A DNA stretch of 64,000 nt from Candidatus Nomurabacteria bacterium RIFOXYD2_FULL_35_12 (GTDB lineage: Bacteria > Patescibacteriota > Minisyncoccia > Phycocordibacterales > UBA9973): assembly GCA_001786365.1 (NCBI GenBank), contig MFWK01000022.1, positions 19,282 through 83,281 of the forward strand. The letters are read 5' to 3'. The position numbers and the translations under genes are program-made. The notes under the pieces were generated by a model. The model saw only the letters and a list, made by a program, of their open reading frames with translations, made no database searches and was not told the DNA's origin. Positions 44,577-51,940 of the stretch are shown piece by piece. The first letter of the stretch is position 1, and the number at the start of each line of letters is the position of its first letter.

Positions 44577-45467
44577 TCACACTGATACTACCACATTTTC
44601 TTCATGCTTTTCATGCTCATCATGTGCATCATGATCCGTGGCTGAAATTGTAAAATAAACAACCAAAAGCATTGAAAATATGAGAGCTTGAATGACTCCA
44701 ACCAATATTTCTAAAAATACGAATGGAATAGGTAAAATATAAGCAAAAATGGCTGCCATTGACGCCAAAAGGACTTCTCCGGCAAAAACGTTACCAAAAA
44801 GTCGGAACGACAATGATGCTATTTTTGCAAACTCACCGACAAGCTCGAGTAGACCGACAAAGAACGTGATTGGGGCGACAATAATTATCGTTTTGTCTTT
44901 TTTTATCTTCGTAAATATCTGCCCCAGCGCTTTTAGATTAACATACTTGTTAAAAATTTTCCATATACCGATTGAAAAAATACCGAACAAATTTGCTCCA
45001 ATAACAGCCATGATGGCGAGAGCAATAGTGGTGTTCACATCGGCTGTGCCACCACGAAGAAATGGGATAAAAGCTAAACCGTGTTCACCTTTTTCTAAAA
45101 GTCCTAAACCACCGATCGGTAAAAGCCCTAGCCAATTGTTTATAAGAATAAAAAAGAAAACGGAAATAGCTATTGGAAAAACGATAACTGAGAGTGACCT
45201 ATTGTTTGTCACTTGATCACATAGATCAAGCGCGCCTTCTACAACAATTTCAAAAACATTTTGTAAAACATTTGGAACTTCTTTTAATTTTTTTCGTAAA
45301 ATTACAGCAAGAATTATTATTATCAAAACTGCTAACCAGCTCGTGACGAGAGCATTTGTAAAAGTAAAATTATTTGTATGAAAAACAGGTTCTGCAAAAA
45401 GAGTAGTCTCGTAACTAATTTCCCCTCCTGTTTCTGTATTTACGTTTATTTCTTTTGCTTCTATCAT
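44577..45467 (-). CDS. atpB: ATP synthase a subunit
   Basis: Membrane stator of Fo, 296 aa. About six membrane helices; LLELVGEFAKIASLSFRLFGNVFAGE carries the essential Arg (in SLSFRLFGN) and GVIQALIFSMLLVVYF is the last helix. A His/Asp/Glu-rich tail (DHDAHDEHEKHEE) follows. N-terminus ETTLFAEPVFH is periplasmic-side as usual. Forms the proton half-channels with the c ring. Confidence 0.96.
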   Translation of the reverse strand: MIEAKEINVNTETGGEISYETTLFAEPVFHTNNFTFTNALVTSWLAVLIIIILAVILRKKLKEVPNVLQNVFEIVVEGALDLCDQVTNNRSLSVIVFPIAISVFFFILINNWLGLLPIGGLGLLEKGEHGLAFIPFLRGGTADVNTTIALAIMAVIGANLFGIFSIGIWKIFNKYVNLKALGQIFTKIKKDKTIIIVAPITFFVGLLELVGEFAKIASLSFRLFGNVFAGEVLLASMAAIFAYILPIPFVFLEILVGVIQALIFSMLLVVYFTISATDHDAHDEHEKHEENVVVSV

Positions 45468-45469
45468 TT

Positions 45470-45727
45470 TTATTTCTTGTCTTTTTTATCTTCTATTTCT
45501 AAAGTTTTCATATATTTAAATACTACTCGCACTATGCCATATGAAGAGATTATGAATCCTAAACCAGTGCATCCTAAAAATATCCAAGGGTCTGTGCCGT
45601 AATGACTGTCTAATGCTTTACCTATTATGAGCGCCAAAACTATAGGCACTACAACCCAAGTCGAAACCCTGCTGAATACATCAAAAGCAGGCTTCCAATC
45701 TATTTTTTTATTACTTTCATTAGTCAC
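45470..45727 (-). CDS. AtpI/AtpZ-like ATP synthase assembly protein
   Basis: About 85 aa with two membrane helices (VSTWVVVPIVLALIIGKALD and GCTGLGFIISSYGIVRVVF) joined by HYGTDPWIF, the AtpI/AtpZ pattern. These proteins help assemble the c ring or carry Mg2+. First gene of the ATP synthase operon. The GTG at 45727 is preferred as start; a TTG at 45736 would lie inside the 5' hairpin. atpB follows after two bases. Confidence 0.75.
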   Translation of the reverse strand: MTNESNKKIDWKPAFDVFSRVSTWVVVPIVLALIIGKALDSHYGTDPWIFLGCTGLGFIISSYGIVRVVFKYMKTLEIEDKKDKK

Positions 45728-45734
45728 AAAAAAC

Positions 45735-45751
45735 AAAGCCCTTACGGCTTT
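45735..45751 (-). promoter_or_regulatory. 5'-terminal hairpin of the ATP synthase mRNA
   Basis: AAAGCCGTAAGGGCTTT on the minus strand, followed by GTTTTTT. The predicted transcription start falls at its first bases, so the mRNA would begin with this hairpin. It could protect the 5' end or act as a short attenuator. Confidence 0.55.
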
Positions 45752-45756
45752 ACCCT

Positions 45757-45785
45757 AGTATAAGATAAAAATATATTGGATGCAA
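45757..45785 (-). promoter_or_regulatory. ATP synthase operon promoter
   Basis: TTGCAT (45780-45785) and TATACT (45757-45762) on the minus strand, spacer 17. It stands upstream of the first gene of the nine-gene atp cluster. Confidence 0.7.
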
Positions 45786-45793
45786 ATGTAAAG

Positions 45794-45943
45794 TTATTTA
45801 CCCTCTTCTGGTGGAAAATCTTCTTGGTATCTTTTCAATGCTTCTTTTAATGCTGCTTCTGTATCTCCAAATAAATCTTCTTCCTTAGGAATTTCATCCT
45901 GAGGCTTTTTTTCTCCCATATTTTGTGGTGCACCTTCGTTCAT
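45794..45943 (-). CDS. small acidic protein, 49 aa
   Basis: MNEGAPQNMGEKKPQDE at the start, then EEDLFGDTEAALKEALKRY and a FPPEEGK tail. Very acidic, no hydrophobic core; no family recognised. It starts 7 bases after the asparaginase-domain gene, in the same direction, and so is probably its operon partner. Confidence 0.5.
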   Translation of the reverse strand: MNEGAPQNMGEKKPQDEIPKEEDLFGDTEAALKEALKRYQEDFPPEEGK

Positions 45944-45950
45944 AAAATTT

Positions 45951-46460
45951 CTATTTTTTATCTACAAAACGTCCGCCATTAATTTTTTTGCACTTATCCC
46001 AATCATAAATTCTTCCATTTAAAGCAATAAAAATACCTTTATCTAAAACATTAAGAGCGCCAATAGCTACACCGATATTAAACTCAGCATCCGATTCTCG
46101 AAACCTCCACGGCTGAGAAGCACCAGTCAAAATTATTACTTTATCTTTTATATCACTCAAAACTTTCGCTGTTTCAACCATTGTATCCGTTCCGTGAGTA
46201 ATCAAAATTTTATTTTCTTTAGTTTTCAAACATGCTTTTTTAATTGTTTGTCTATCTCCTTCATTCATATAAAGACTGCTTTTCATTTTAAGACTGTCTT
46301 TAGCAAAAAGAGGTTCTATTTTATAGCCAAAATTTAGCTTGACTTTATCACGATATATTTCATTGATAGCAGGCTCTCCAAAAGAAAAGTTATAGATTCC
46401 TTTAGTTTCTAGATAAATTTTATCTATCGTTCCGCCACAGGTAAAAACTTTTATTTTCAT
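45951..46460 (-). CDS. asparaginase-like N-terminal domain protein
   Basis: 169 aa. FTCGGTIDKIY carries the first catalytic Thr motif of bacterial L-asparaginases, and ILITHGTDTMVETA the second (Thr-Asp). ILTGASQPWRFRESDAEFNIG is also family-like. Full asparaginases have ~330 residues with a second domain that completes the active site; that domain is absent, and the frame ends cleanly. Either a distinct single-domain group or a reduced enzyme. Whether it hydrolyses asparagine is open. Confidence 0.75.
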   Translation of the reverse strand: MKIKVFTCGGTIDKIYLETKGIYNFSFGEPAINEIYRDKVKLNFGYKIEPLFAKDSLKMKSSLYMNEGDRQTIKKACLKTKENKILITHGTDTMVETAKVLSDIKDKVIILTGASQPWRFRESDAEFNIGVAIGALNVLDKGIFIALNGRIYDWDKCKKINGGRFVDKK

Positions 46461-46499
46461 AATATCTATTTATACCAGACATAGCTCATAAAATCAATG

Positions 46500-46571
46500 T
46501 GAGTGTGGAAGGAATCGGACCTTCGACCTCTGTCTTATCAGGACAGCGTTCTACCACTGAACTACACACTC
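46500..46571 (-). tRNA. tRNA-Ile (anticodon GAT)
   Basis: Acceptor GAGTGTG/CACACTC, D arm with AGTTCAGTGGTAGAACG, anticodon stem CTGTC/GACAG around CTGATAA (anticodon GAT), T arm GAAGG/CCTTC around TCCGATT. Discriminator A; no CCA encoded. Confidence 0.95.
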
Positions 46572-46638
46572 AAAAACTGTTTAAAAAACTATAACAGAAA
46601 ATATTGAGTAAAGCAAAATTCCCCTCACCCCTTGCTTT

Positions 46639-46671
46639 CCCCTCTCCATTTTAAAAATAAATGGAGAGGGG
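46639..46671. repeat. G/C-rich inverted repeat
   Basis: CCCCTCTCCATTT and its perfect complement (13-bp arms, 7-base loop). Lies between tRNA-Ile and the RRM gene, next to a separate terminator. Without a T-run of its own, it looks more like a dispersed palindrome than a terminator. Confidence 0.55.
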
Positions 46672-46687
46672 TTGGGGAGAGGAAAGA

Positions 46688-46728
46688 GATTAAACAAAAA
46701 ACCACCCAAGGTGGTTTTTTGTTTAATC
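46688..46728. terminator. bidirectional terminator after the RRM gene
   Basis: GATTAAACAAAAAACCACC and its exact complement (19-bp arms) around CAA. The A/T-rich flanks supply T-runs in both directions. It follows the RRM gene stop. Confidence 0.85.
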
Positions 46729-46745
46729 TGAAATCTAAATTTAAA

Positions 46746-47066
46746 TTAGTATTCTCGGCGTCCGCCTCCTCCCCCATAACCTCCTCGGTCATTGCCTCCA
46801 CTTCGTGGTGGGCGAGCTTCCATTGGGCGAGCTTCGTTGACAGTAAGTTTGCGTCCTTCGAATTCTTGATCGTTGAACATCGAGATAGCTTTTGCAGCTT
46901 CATCTTGAGATGACATTTCTACGAATCCAAAACCTTTTGAACGACCAGACATCTTGTCCATGATAATAACAGCGGAAACAACGTTTCCAGCCTGTGCGAA
47001 GAGCTCTTTTAGGGCACCTTCGACTGTGCTGTAAGGGAGTCCCCCTACATATAGCTTTGTAGCCAT
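46746..47066 (-). CDS. RRM-type RNA-binding protein with Gly-rich tail
   Basis: 106 aa. One RNA recognition motif: KLYVGGLPYST is RNP2 and SKGFGFVEM is RNP1, with ALKELFAQAG between. The tail RSGGNDRGGYGGGGGRREY is Gly/Arg-rich as in cyanobacterial cold-inducible Rbp proteins. Unlike most genes here, it has a GGGAGAAG Shine-Dalgarno and a ~100-base leader with two potential hairpins, suggesting control at the RNA level. Role as RNA chaperone is inferred. Confidence 0.9.
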   Translation of the reverse strand: MATKLYVGGLPYSTVEGALKELFAQAGNVVSAVIIMDKMSGRSKGFGFVEMSSQDEAAKAISMFNDQEFEGRKLTVNEARPMEARPPRSGGNDRGGYGGGGGRREY

Positions 47067-47160
47067 TTTCTTTACTTCTCCCGTTTTTAAAAATCGGGCA
47101 AAAACTACTTAATAAAACGTAGAAACTCTTTTCGCTAAGTGAGAAACTACGATGAAAAGC
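47067..47160 (-). promoter_or_regulatory. structured 5' leader of the RRM gene
   Basis: Reading towards the gene: CGTAG ... CTACG arms enclosing CTC/GAG, then CCCGATTTTTAAAAACGGG, then the Shine-Dalgarno. One of the few long leaders in a mostly leaderless window. A cold-responsive role is only a guess from the protein class. Confidence 0.4.
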
Positions 47161-47198
47161 ATAACATATTTAAAATGAAAAGTAAATAAAGAGAATCT

Positions 47199-48164
47199 TT
47201 ACTCCTCCGTTTCATTTCCCACTGCACCTGTTTCAATATCAGCAATTATTTCCCCTATTCCGCCTTCCATTATTTTCGGCAAATTGTGCCAAGATTTCTT
47301 TATACGATGATCCGTCACGCGGTCTTGAGGGAAATTATAAGTGCGGATTTTTTCTGATCTATCTGCTGTACCTATTTGCTCTTTGCGTTCTCCGGCATAT
47401 TTTTTTGCTTCTTTTTCTTCTTCTAATTGCTGAAGTTTAGCAGTCAAAATAGCCATCGCTTTTTCTCTGTTTGCGAGCTGACTGCGTTCATTTGTAGAAC
47501 GGACATCAAGTCCGGTAGGCTTGTGAATGATACGTACAGCCGTTTCAACCTTGTTCACATTTTGTCCTCCTTTTCCACCAGAACGAGAATATTCCAACTC
47601 AAACTCCGAAGGATCAATTTTTACTGTTACTTTTTTCCTTATCGGCAATACTGCCACAGATGCAGTGGAAGTATGAATCCTGCCGTTTTTTTCTGTCGCA
47701 GGCATTCTCTGCACCCTGTGCACACCCGTCTCATATCGCATTTTACTGTAAACATCTTTACCTTTTATTTCAAAACTCGCTTCTTTATAACCATTCAAAT
47801 CACTCTTTGATTCATAATTTACTTTCCAGCTCCAGCCTTGTGCTTCTGAAAACTTCTCATACATATGGGCGAGTTCCCAAGCAAAAAGAGATGCTTCGTC
47901 TCCACCGGCACCAGCTCGCACTTCTAAAACTATTTCATTCGTCATCTCTTCCTCTTCTTTGTCTTTGTCAAAAATTTCTTGTACTTGTTTTTCTATTCTT
48001 TCTCTTTCTTCTTGAATAAATTTTAATTCCTTTACTGCCATTTCATGCAAACTATCATCGCTCGCGAGCATTTCTCGCACTTCCGCTTCTTCTCGGACAA
48101 GTTTTTCCAACATGTCAGCTAAATAGCTTGTATTATGATTTCTTTTAAGTTCTTCTAAATCCAT
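47199..48164 (-). CDS. prfA: peptide chain release factor 1
   Basis: Reads UAA and UAG stops. GGQ loop in SRSGGKGGQNVNKVETAVR split here to its motif GGQNVNKVET; GAGGDEASLFAWEL starts the core; RTYNFPQDRVTDHRI closes it. The recognition segment lies between. 321 aa is shorter than the usual 360, missing part of the N-terminal helical domain, as in other reduced genomes. TATAAT ends 8 bases before the ATG. RF1 rather than RF2 can be argued from the AGERKEQIGTADRSEKIRT context but not proven. Confidence 0.92.
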   Translation of the reverse strand: MDLEELKRNHNTSYLADMLEKLVREEAEVREMLASDDSLHEMAVKELKFIQEERERIEKQVQEIFDKDKEEEEMTNEIVLEVRAGAGGDEASLFAWELAHMYEKFSEAQGWSWKVNYESKSDLNGYKEASFEIKGKDVYSKMRYETGVHRVQRMPATEKNGRIHTSTASVAVLPIRKKVTVKIDPSEFELEYSRSGGKGGQNVNKVETAVRIIHKPTGLDVRSTNERSQLANREKAMAILTAKLQQLEEEKEAKKYAGERKEQIGTADRSEKIRTYNFPQDRVTDHRIKKSWHNLPKIMEGGIGEIIADIETGAVGNETEE

Positions 48165-48195
48165 ATAATTATATTATACAAAAATAAATCGTTGA

Positions 48196-48289
48196 GTCGT
48201 AACTCTTTGCAGGGGTTTCGAGGCTGACGAGCCGAGAATTTCAGGATTTTTTAAGCTTCAAAAAATCCGTACCGAAAAAGAGTTATGAC
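48196..48289. repeat. palindromic element between prfA and rpmE
   Basis: GTCGTAACTCTTT (48196-48208) pairs with AAAGAGTTATGAC (48277-48289), one wobble. An inner hairpin GGATTTTTT/AAAAAATCC sits at 48244-48268. The core CGAGGCTGACGAGCCGAG resembles GGAGGCCGACGGGCCGAAG in the atpD/atpC element. Further out, AAATAAATC near 48184 mirrors AAATAAAATC at the rpmE stop. Confidence 0.65.
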
Positions 48290-48299
48290 GAGAAAGATT

Positions 48300-48524
48300 T
48301 TATTTCTTTGCTTTAGCAGTTACGGTTGCAGCACGTCGCTTGTTGAATCTCTCTACGCGTCCAGCAGTGTCCATAATTTTTTCATTACCAGTATAAAAAG
48401 GATGGCAATTACTGCAGATTTCCATAGCAATTTCAGGCATTGTGGAACCAACTTCAAAAACCGCCCCGCAAGCGCAAGTGGCTTTTGTCTTTATATCGTA
48501 TTTTGGATGTATCTCTTTTTTCAT
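48300..48524 (-). CDS. rpmE: 50S ribosomal protein L31
   Basis: 74 aa. MKKEIHPKY opens the protein; CACGAVFEV and EICSNCHPFYTG supply the Cys pairs of the zinc-binding L31 form; GRVERFNKRRA is the family's C-terminal motif. The chain ends in a basic tail. Complete and typical. Confidence 0.95.
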   Translation of the reverse strand: MKKEIHPKYDIKTKATCACGAVFEVGSTMPEIAMEICSNCHPFYTGNEKIMDTAGRVERFNKRRAATVTAKAKK

Positions 48525-48553
48525 TGCTCAAAAAGATTATCACGAATTCTATT

Positions 48554-49963
48554 TTAAAGCAAATCTATATCAGCTTGAATTTTTAATTTCAATTTTTGAA
48601 CGCTTCGGCTATAAGAACAAGAAGTTCCCGTGCCTTTTTTTACTGTTTCATATTTTTTTGTTTTTGTATTATATATTTGGTTAAGACCTGTTCCATAGTA
48701 ACTGCAAGCTGCTTTGTTTTGCTTACTAGTGCTCGTGCCCACTGCTCCAAGATCTGATAAAAACATTCCTGAAGCCATAAATGCATCTCTCGGAGCCCAC
48801 GGATTGGCAACAGAACCCAAAACATCTTTCAGACGACTAGCAAAAATCTTCCAAGTAGAAGGAATAAATTGTGCCGGCCCCATAGCCCCGCCATAGCCTT
48901 TTATATTTGCCACCGGACAAGAAACAGCAGTTTTATAAGCATTAAATCCCAGCTCCACAGTCATACTCAAAAATACCGGAACATCACGCGTAGGATTCAT
49001 CACATTTGCAAAAACTTTTCCAGTATTTTTACCGACGCCAGCCCCTGTATCAGGATTCGTCAGATAACACTGCCCGACATTTGCGCCAAGGCTGGACTCT
49101 TGAGTTAAAATCGCCAACAAAAATGCCGGATCAACTCCTAATTTACTTTTTACTTCATTTGCATATTGCAACGCTGTTCCGAAATCAATTTTTTGCGAAA
49201 TACCGGCAAGACTAAAAAGAGCACTGCGAATTTTATTTGCTTGAACTTTTTTTGCATCTGCTAATTTTTGATATTCTGCCTCTTTATTTTTTGAAATAGA
49301 TAAAAGTTGTTTTTTCTCTGCTTCGGATTTCGCCACAGTTTTCTGAGCACTTTCTAACTCAGCTTTTGCATCAAGTTCGGCACTTTGTTTATTTTCTAAA
49401 TCTTTTTTTGCAACTTCAGTTTGTGTTTTGGCTCCATTGACTATATCAATCGAAGATTTTACAGCTTGCTTTATCGAAGTGTAAGATTCTAAATCACTAT
49501 AAAAATCTGAAACGCTTTTATTTGAAAGAATTAAACTGACTAAATTCCCATCATCAAATTCATTTGTATTTCTGAGCAATTGAGCTAAAGATTCATGTTC
49601 ACGCTCTATCTTGTCGGAAAGTGATTTGATGGTATTAACTTTTTCAGTAATATTTACTTTTAATTGAGCTATTGTGAGAGCTCTGGCTTTTATTTTTGCT
49701 TTTAATGTATTTATCTTGCTAGTTAGATAATCCACATCCCCTTTCAAAGTTCCAGAAGTTTTTTGTTGCTCTTTTTGTTGTTCCAATAAAGCTGAAAGCT
49801 GAGCTTCTATCTGAGAAAGTTCATTTTGGCAATAATCTTTATCGGACTGAGCGGAAGATACTGTAAGCGTCAAACAATCAAAAACAGCATATGTTTTATG
49901 CCCTGAAAGACTAAAAAATAAAGATATTATAAAAATAAAAGCTATGACTGCGTTTCTCGTCAT
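48554..49963 (-). CDS. secreted coiled-coil protein with lytic transglycosylase-like domain
   Basis: 469 aa. N-terminal signal/anchor (VIAFIFIISLFFSLSG), then a long coiled coil (~35-240) resembling EnvC/PcsB-type division factors, and a C-terminal SLT/MltB-like domain: FLLAILTQESSLGANVG with the catalytic Glu in QESS, then GGAMGPAQFIPSTWKI and a final disulfide-capable Cys pattern. It would cleave glycan strands outside the membrane, perhaps during division. TATAAT ends 7 bases before the ATG. Confidence 0.82.
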   Translation of the reverse strand: MTRNAVIAFIFIISLFFSLSGHKTYAVFDCLTLTVSSAQSDKDYCQNELSQIEAQLSALLEQQKEQQKTSGTLKGDVDYLTSKINTLKAKIKARALTIAQLKVNITEKVNTIKSLSDKIEREHESLAQLLRNTNEFDDGNLVSLILSNKSVSDFYSDLESYTSIKQAVKSSIDIVNGAKTQTEVAKKDLENKQSAELDAKAELESAQKTVAKSEAEKKQLLSISKNKEAEYQKLADAKKVQANKIRSALFSLAGISQKIDFGTALQYANEVKSKLGVDPAFLLAILTQESSLGANVGQCYLTNPDTGAGVGKNTGKVFANVMNPTRDVPVFLSMTVELGFNAYKTAVSCPVANIKGYGGAMGPAQFIPSTWKIFASRLKDVLGSVANPWAPRDAFMASGMFLSDLGAVGTSTSKQNKAACSYYGTGLNQIYNTKTKKYETVKKGTGTSCSYSRSVQKLKLKIQADIDLL

Positions 49964-49995
49964 AGCTTTTATTATACCATAATTTTATAAAATTT

Positions 49996-50721
49996 TTACT
50001 TCTTTTCTGCCTTCTTTTCCCCGCCTGCAACGCTATGCGCAGCATTGCGGGCAGGTTCTTTAGCTGGTGTGGTGGTGGCTGGTTCTGCTCCAGGCACTCC
50101 TTCTTCTTCTTTCTTGCCTTTCTTCTCTACTTCAATAGCGGACAAATCAGGAGCAACTACGACTTCTTCTTTTTCTTCAACTTGAGCAACGACAGAAGCT
50201 ACGACATCGCCTGTATTTGTGATGACGACGACTCCGGATGGCAATTTTATATCAGAAACGAAAACGTTATTATCCAAGGTTTCAAGTTTTGAAATATCTA
50301 CAACTAAATTGTGCGGTAAATCTGCAGGCAAAGCTTCGATTTCTATTTCATGAAGAACTTTCACAAGATTTCCAATACCACTCTTTACCGCATTTGAAAT
50401 ACCTTCGAATACAAGAGGAACCTTGACTCGAATTTTCTTTTTCATATCAATAACCAAAAAATCCACATGGATTGGCTCATCGGTGACTGGGTCTACTTGC
50501 ACTTCATGAATAAGAGCATTCACATCGCCAGCAGGAGTAGAAATCTTGATAGCAGAAGACTCTCCGGCATCTCGCCAGATTTTCTTGAATTCAACGATAG
50601 AAAGTGTTACAGATGTGGTCTTTTCCCCTGCTCCGTAAAAAACAGCTGGGATTTTCCCAGACTTTCTCAAAACACCCAATTTTGTATCTAAATCTCTTTT
50701 ATCAGCTTTAATTACAAACAT
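49996..50721 (-). CDS. rplY: 50S ribosomal protein L25 (CTC/TL5 form)
   Basis: 5S-rRNA-binding protein, 241 aa. The start at 50721 (MFVIKADKRDLDTKLG) fits the family; an in-frame ATG at 50781 would add a non-conserved leader made by an intergenic palindrome. GKIPAVFYG, VNALIHEVQVDPVTDEPIHVDF and VKVPLVFEGISNAVKSG follow, then the C-terminal beta domain. The Ala/Lys-rich tail includes PARNAAHSVAGG (residues ~223-234) from a 36-bp palindrome shared with rseP. Confidence 0.93.
   Translation of the reverse strand: MFVIKADKRDLDTKLGVLRKSGKIPAVFYGAGEKTTSVTLSIVEFKKIWRDAGESSAIKISTPAGDVNALIHEVQVDPVTDEPIHVDFLVIDMKKKIRVKVPLVFEGISNAVKSGIGNLVKVLHEIEIEALPADLPHNLVVDISKLETLDNNVFVSDIKLPSGVVVITNTGDVVASVVAQVEEKEEVVVAPDLSAIEVEKKGKKEEEGVPGAEPATTTPAKEPARNAAHSVAGGEKKAEKK
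50020..50055. repeat. 36-bp palindrome inside rplY (PARNA family)
   Basis: CCCGCCTGCAACGC ... GCATTGCGGGCAGG, identical to the rseP copy in both arms and differing only in the loop. It encodes PARNAAHSVAGG in frame near the C-terminus. Confidence 0.8.
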
Positions 50722-50751
50722 ATAACTTAATACAATATTATCTCCTCGACT

Positions 50752-50784
50752 CGGAAATGGAAAAAGAAAGATATTTTCCATTTC
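50752..50784. repeat. inverted repeat upstream of rplY
   Basis: GGAAATGGAAAA and TTTTCCATTTCC form perfect 12-bp arms with a 9-base loop; GACTC/CGTCG-like sequence extends outward weakly. It lies between rplY and the class I aldolase gene. No T-run, so not an obvious terminator. Confidence 0.5.
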
Positions 50785-50850
50785 CCTCGCCTTACGTCGC
50801 TAATAAAGATAGTATATATAAAAATACTAAAAAAGCAAATATAAATTCAA

Positions 50851-51849
50851 CTATTTATATTTCCCAATAGATGCCAGGCTATTATTTTGAGCAGATTGCA
50901 AGAGAAGCTCTTGCGCACCTGATACATCATTTGGATTCTTTGCCCAAGATTTAAAAGCAGGATTTTGAATCGCTCGGCCATAAGAAAATGAAAGTGGCCA
51001 AGGAAGAAAATTATTCTTATGCATTGCATTCAAATTCATTGTCGCCTCGAGATCGAACTGCCCACCGGAGAGAAAAACAATTCCACCGATATCCTCCGGC
51101 ACATGTTCCTTTAAACATCTCAAAGTTATTTCGGCTACTTTTTCCGGAGAAGATTTTTCTTTTGATTCTTTTCCAGAAATAACCATGCTGGTTTTCAAAA
51201 TCATCCCCGGTAAGAAAACATTCGCATCTTTAAGCTTGGCAAAAACCATTTCCAGATTGCGAGCAGTCACTTGATAGCATTTTTCTAAAGTATGATTTCC
51301 ATCTATTAAAATTTCTGGTTCAACGATTGGTACAATGTCATTTTCTTGGCACAATATCGCATATTTTGCGAAAATTTCCGCATTTACTTTCATACAATCA
51401 AAGCTAGGAATATGCACACCTATAGTATAAACTGCGCGCCATTTTGCAAAAGTCGCGCCGAGTTTCTTATACTCTTTTAACCTCTCACTTAAACCTTCTA
51501 AGCCTTTAGTTATTTTTTCTCCATCATGATTCGAAAAATCTGTAGTGCCAGCATCAACTTTTATTCCAATTTCTATTCCTTTTGAATTTAAAATTGAAAC
51601 AAAACTTTTCCCATCAACGGTTTTTTGTTTTATTGTTTCATCAAAAAGGATATAACCGGAAATATACTTTTCTATCTTTGGCGCGGTAATAAGAAGTTCA
51701 CGATACTCTCTGCGTTTTTCCTCTGTATTTGGGACACCAAGCTTTAGAAAACGTCCAGCACTCGTATTTAAACTCTCATCAATGGCAAGTATCCCTTTTG
51801 GTATCTTCATCAAACGAGCAACTGTTTTGGTGAGAATTTTTTTATTCAT
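50851..51849 (-). CDS. class I fructose-bisphosphate aldolase
   Basis: Schiff-base aldolase of the eukaryote-like family, 332 aa. ILAIDESLNTSAGRF is the N-terminal signature, GYILFDETI and KVDAGTTDFSNHDGEKIT follow, KWRAVY carries one active-site Lys, EPEILIDGNHT the general base Glu, and GMILKTSMV the Schiff-base Lys. Cleaves fructose-1,6-bisphosphate in glycolysis. The ATG abuts a CCCGTTAGA element with ATGAAT on both sides. Confidence 0.95.
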   Translation of the reverse strand: MNKKILTKTVARLMKIPKGILAIDESLNTSAGRFLKLGVPNTEEKRREYRELLITAPKIEKYISGYILFDETIKQKTVDGKSFVSILNSKGIEIGIKVDAGTTDFSNHDGEKITKGLEGLSERLKEYKKLGATFAKWRAVYTIGVHIPSFDCMKVNAEIFAKYAILCQENDIVPIVEPEILIDGNHTLEKCYQVTARNLEMVFAKLKDANVFLPGMILKTSMVISGKESKEKSSPEKVAEITLRCLKEHVPEDIGGIVFLSGGQFDLEATMNLNAMHKNNFLPWPLSFSYGRAIQNPAFKSWAKNPNDVSGAQELLLQSAQNNSLASIGKYK

Positions 51850-51937
51850 CCCGTTAGAAATAGGAAATGCTTTGCATTTCCATTGTTATATTACTTTTAA
51901 TAAAAATTTTAACCATATGATTTCTAACGGGATTCAT
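51844..51937. repeat. CCCGTTAGA element at the aldolase start, with 6-bp direct repeats
   Basis: Element 51850-51931 (82 bp), flanked by ATTCAT on both sides (ATGAAT on the gene strand; 51844-51849 and 51932-51937). Left end CCCGTTAGAAATCATATGG resembles the frr copy; near the ATG a hairpin GGAAATGC/GCATTTCC (51863-51881) replaces the different hairpin of the frr copy. The -10 box upstream (TTAAAT) is weak and lies in the 3' end of gatB. Confidence 0.8.
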
Positions 51938-51940
51938 TAA

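Noticed and set aside
46632..46913. 93-codon open frame on the plus strand
   Set aside because: Runs through a palindrome, a bidirectional terminator and the RRM gene; not coding.
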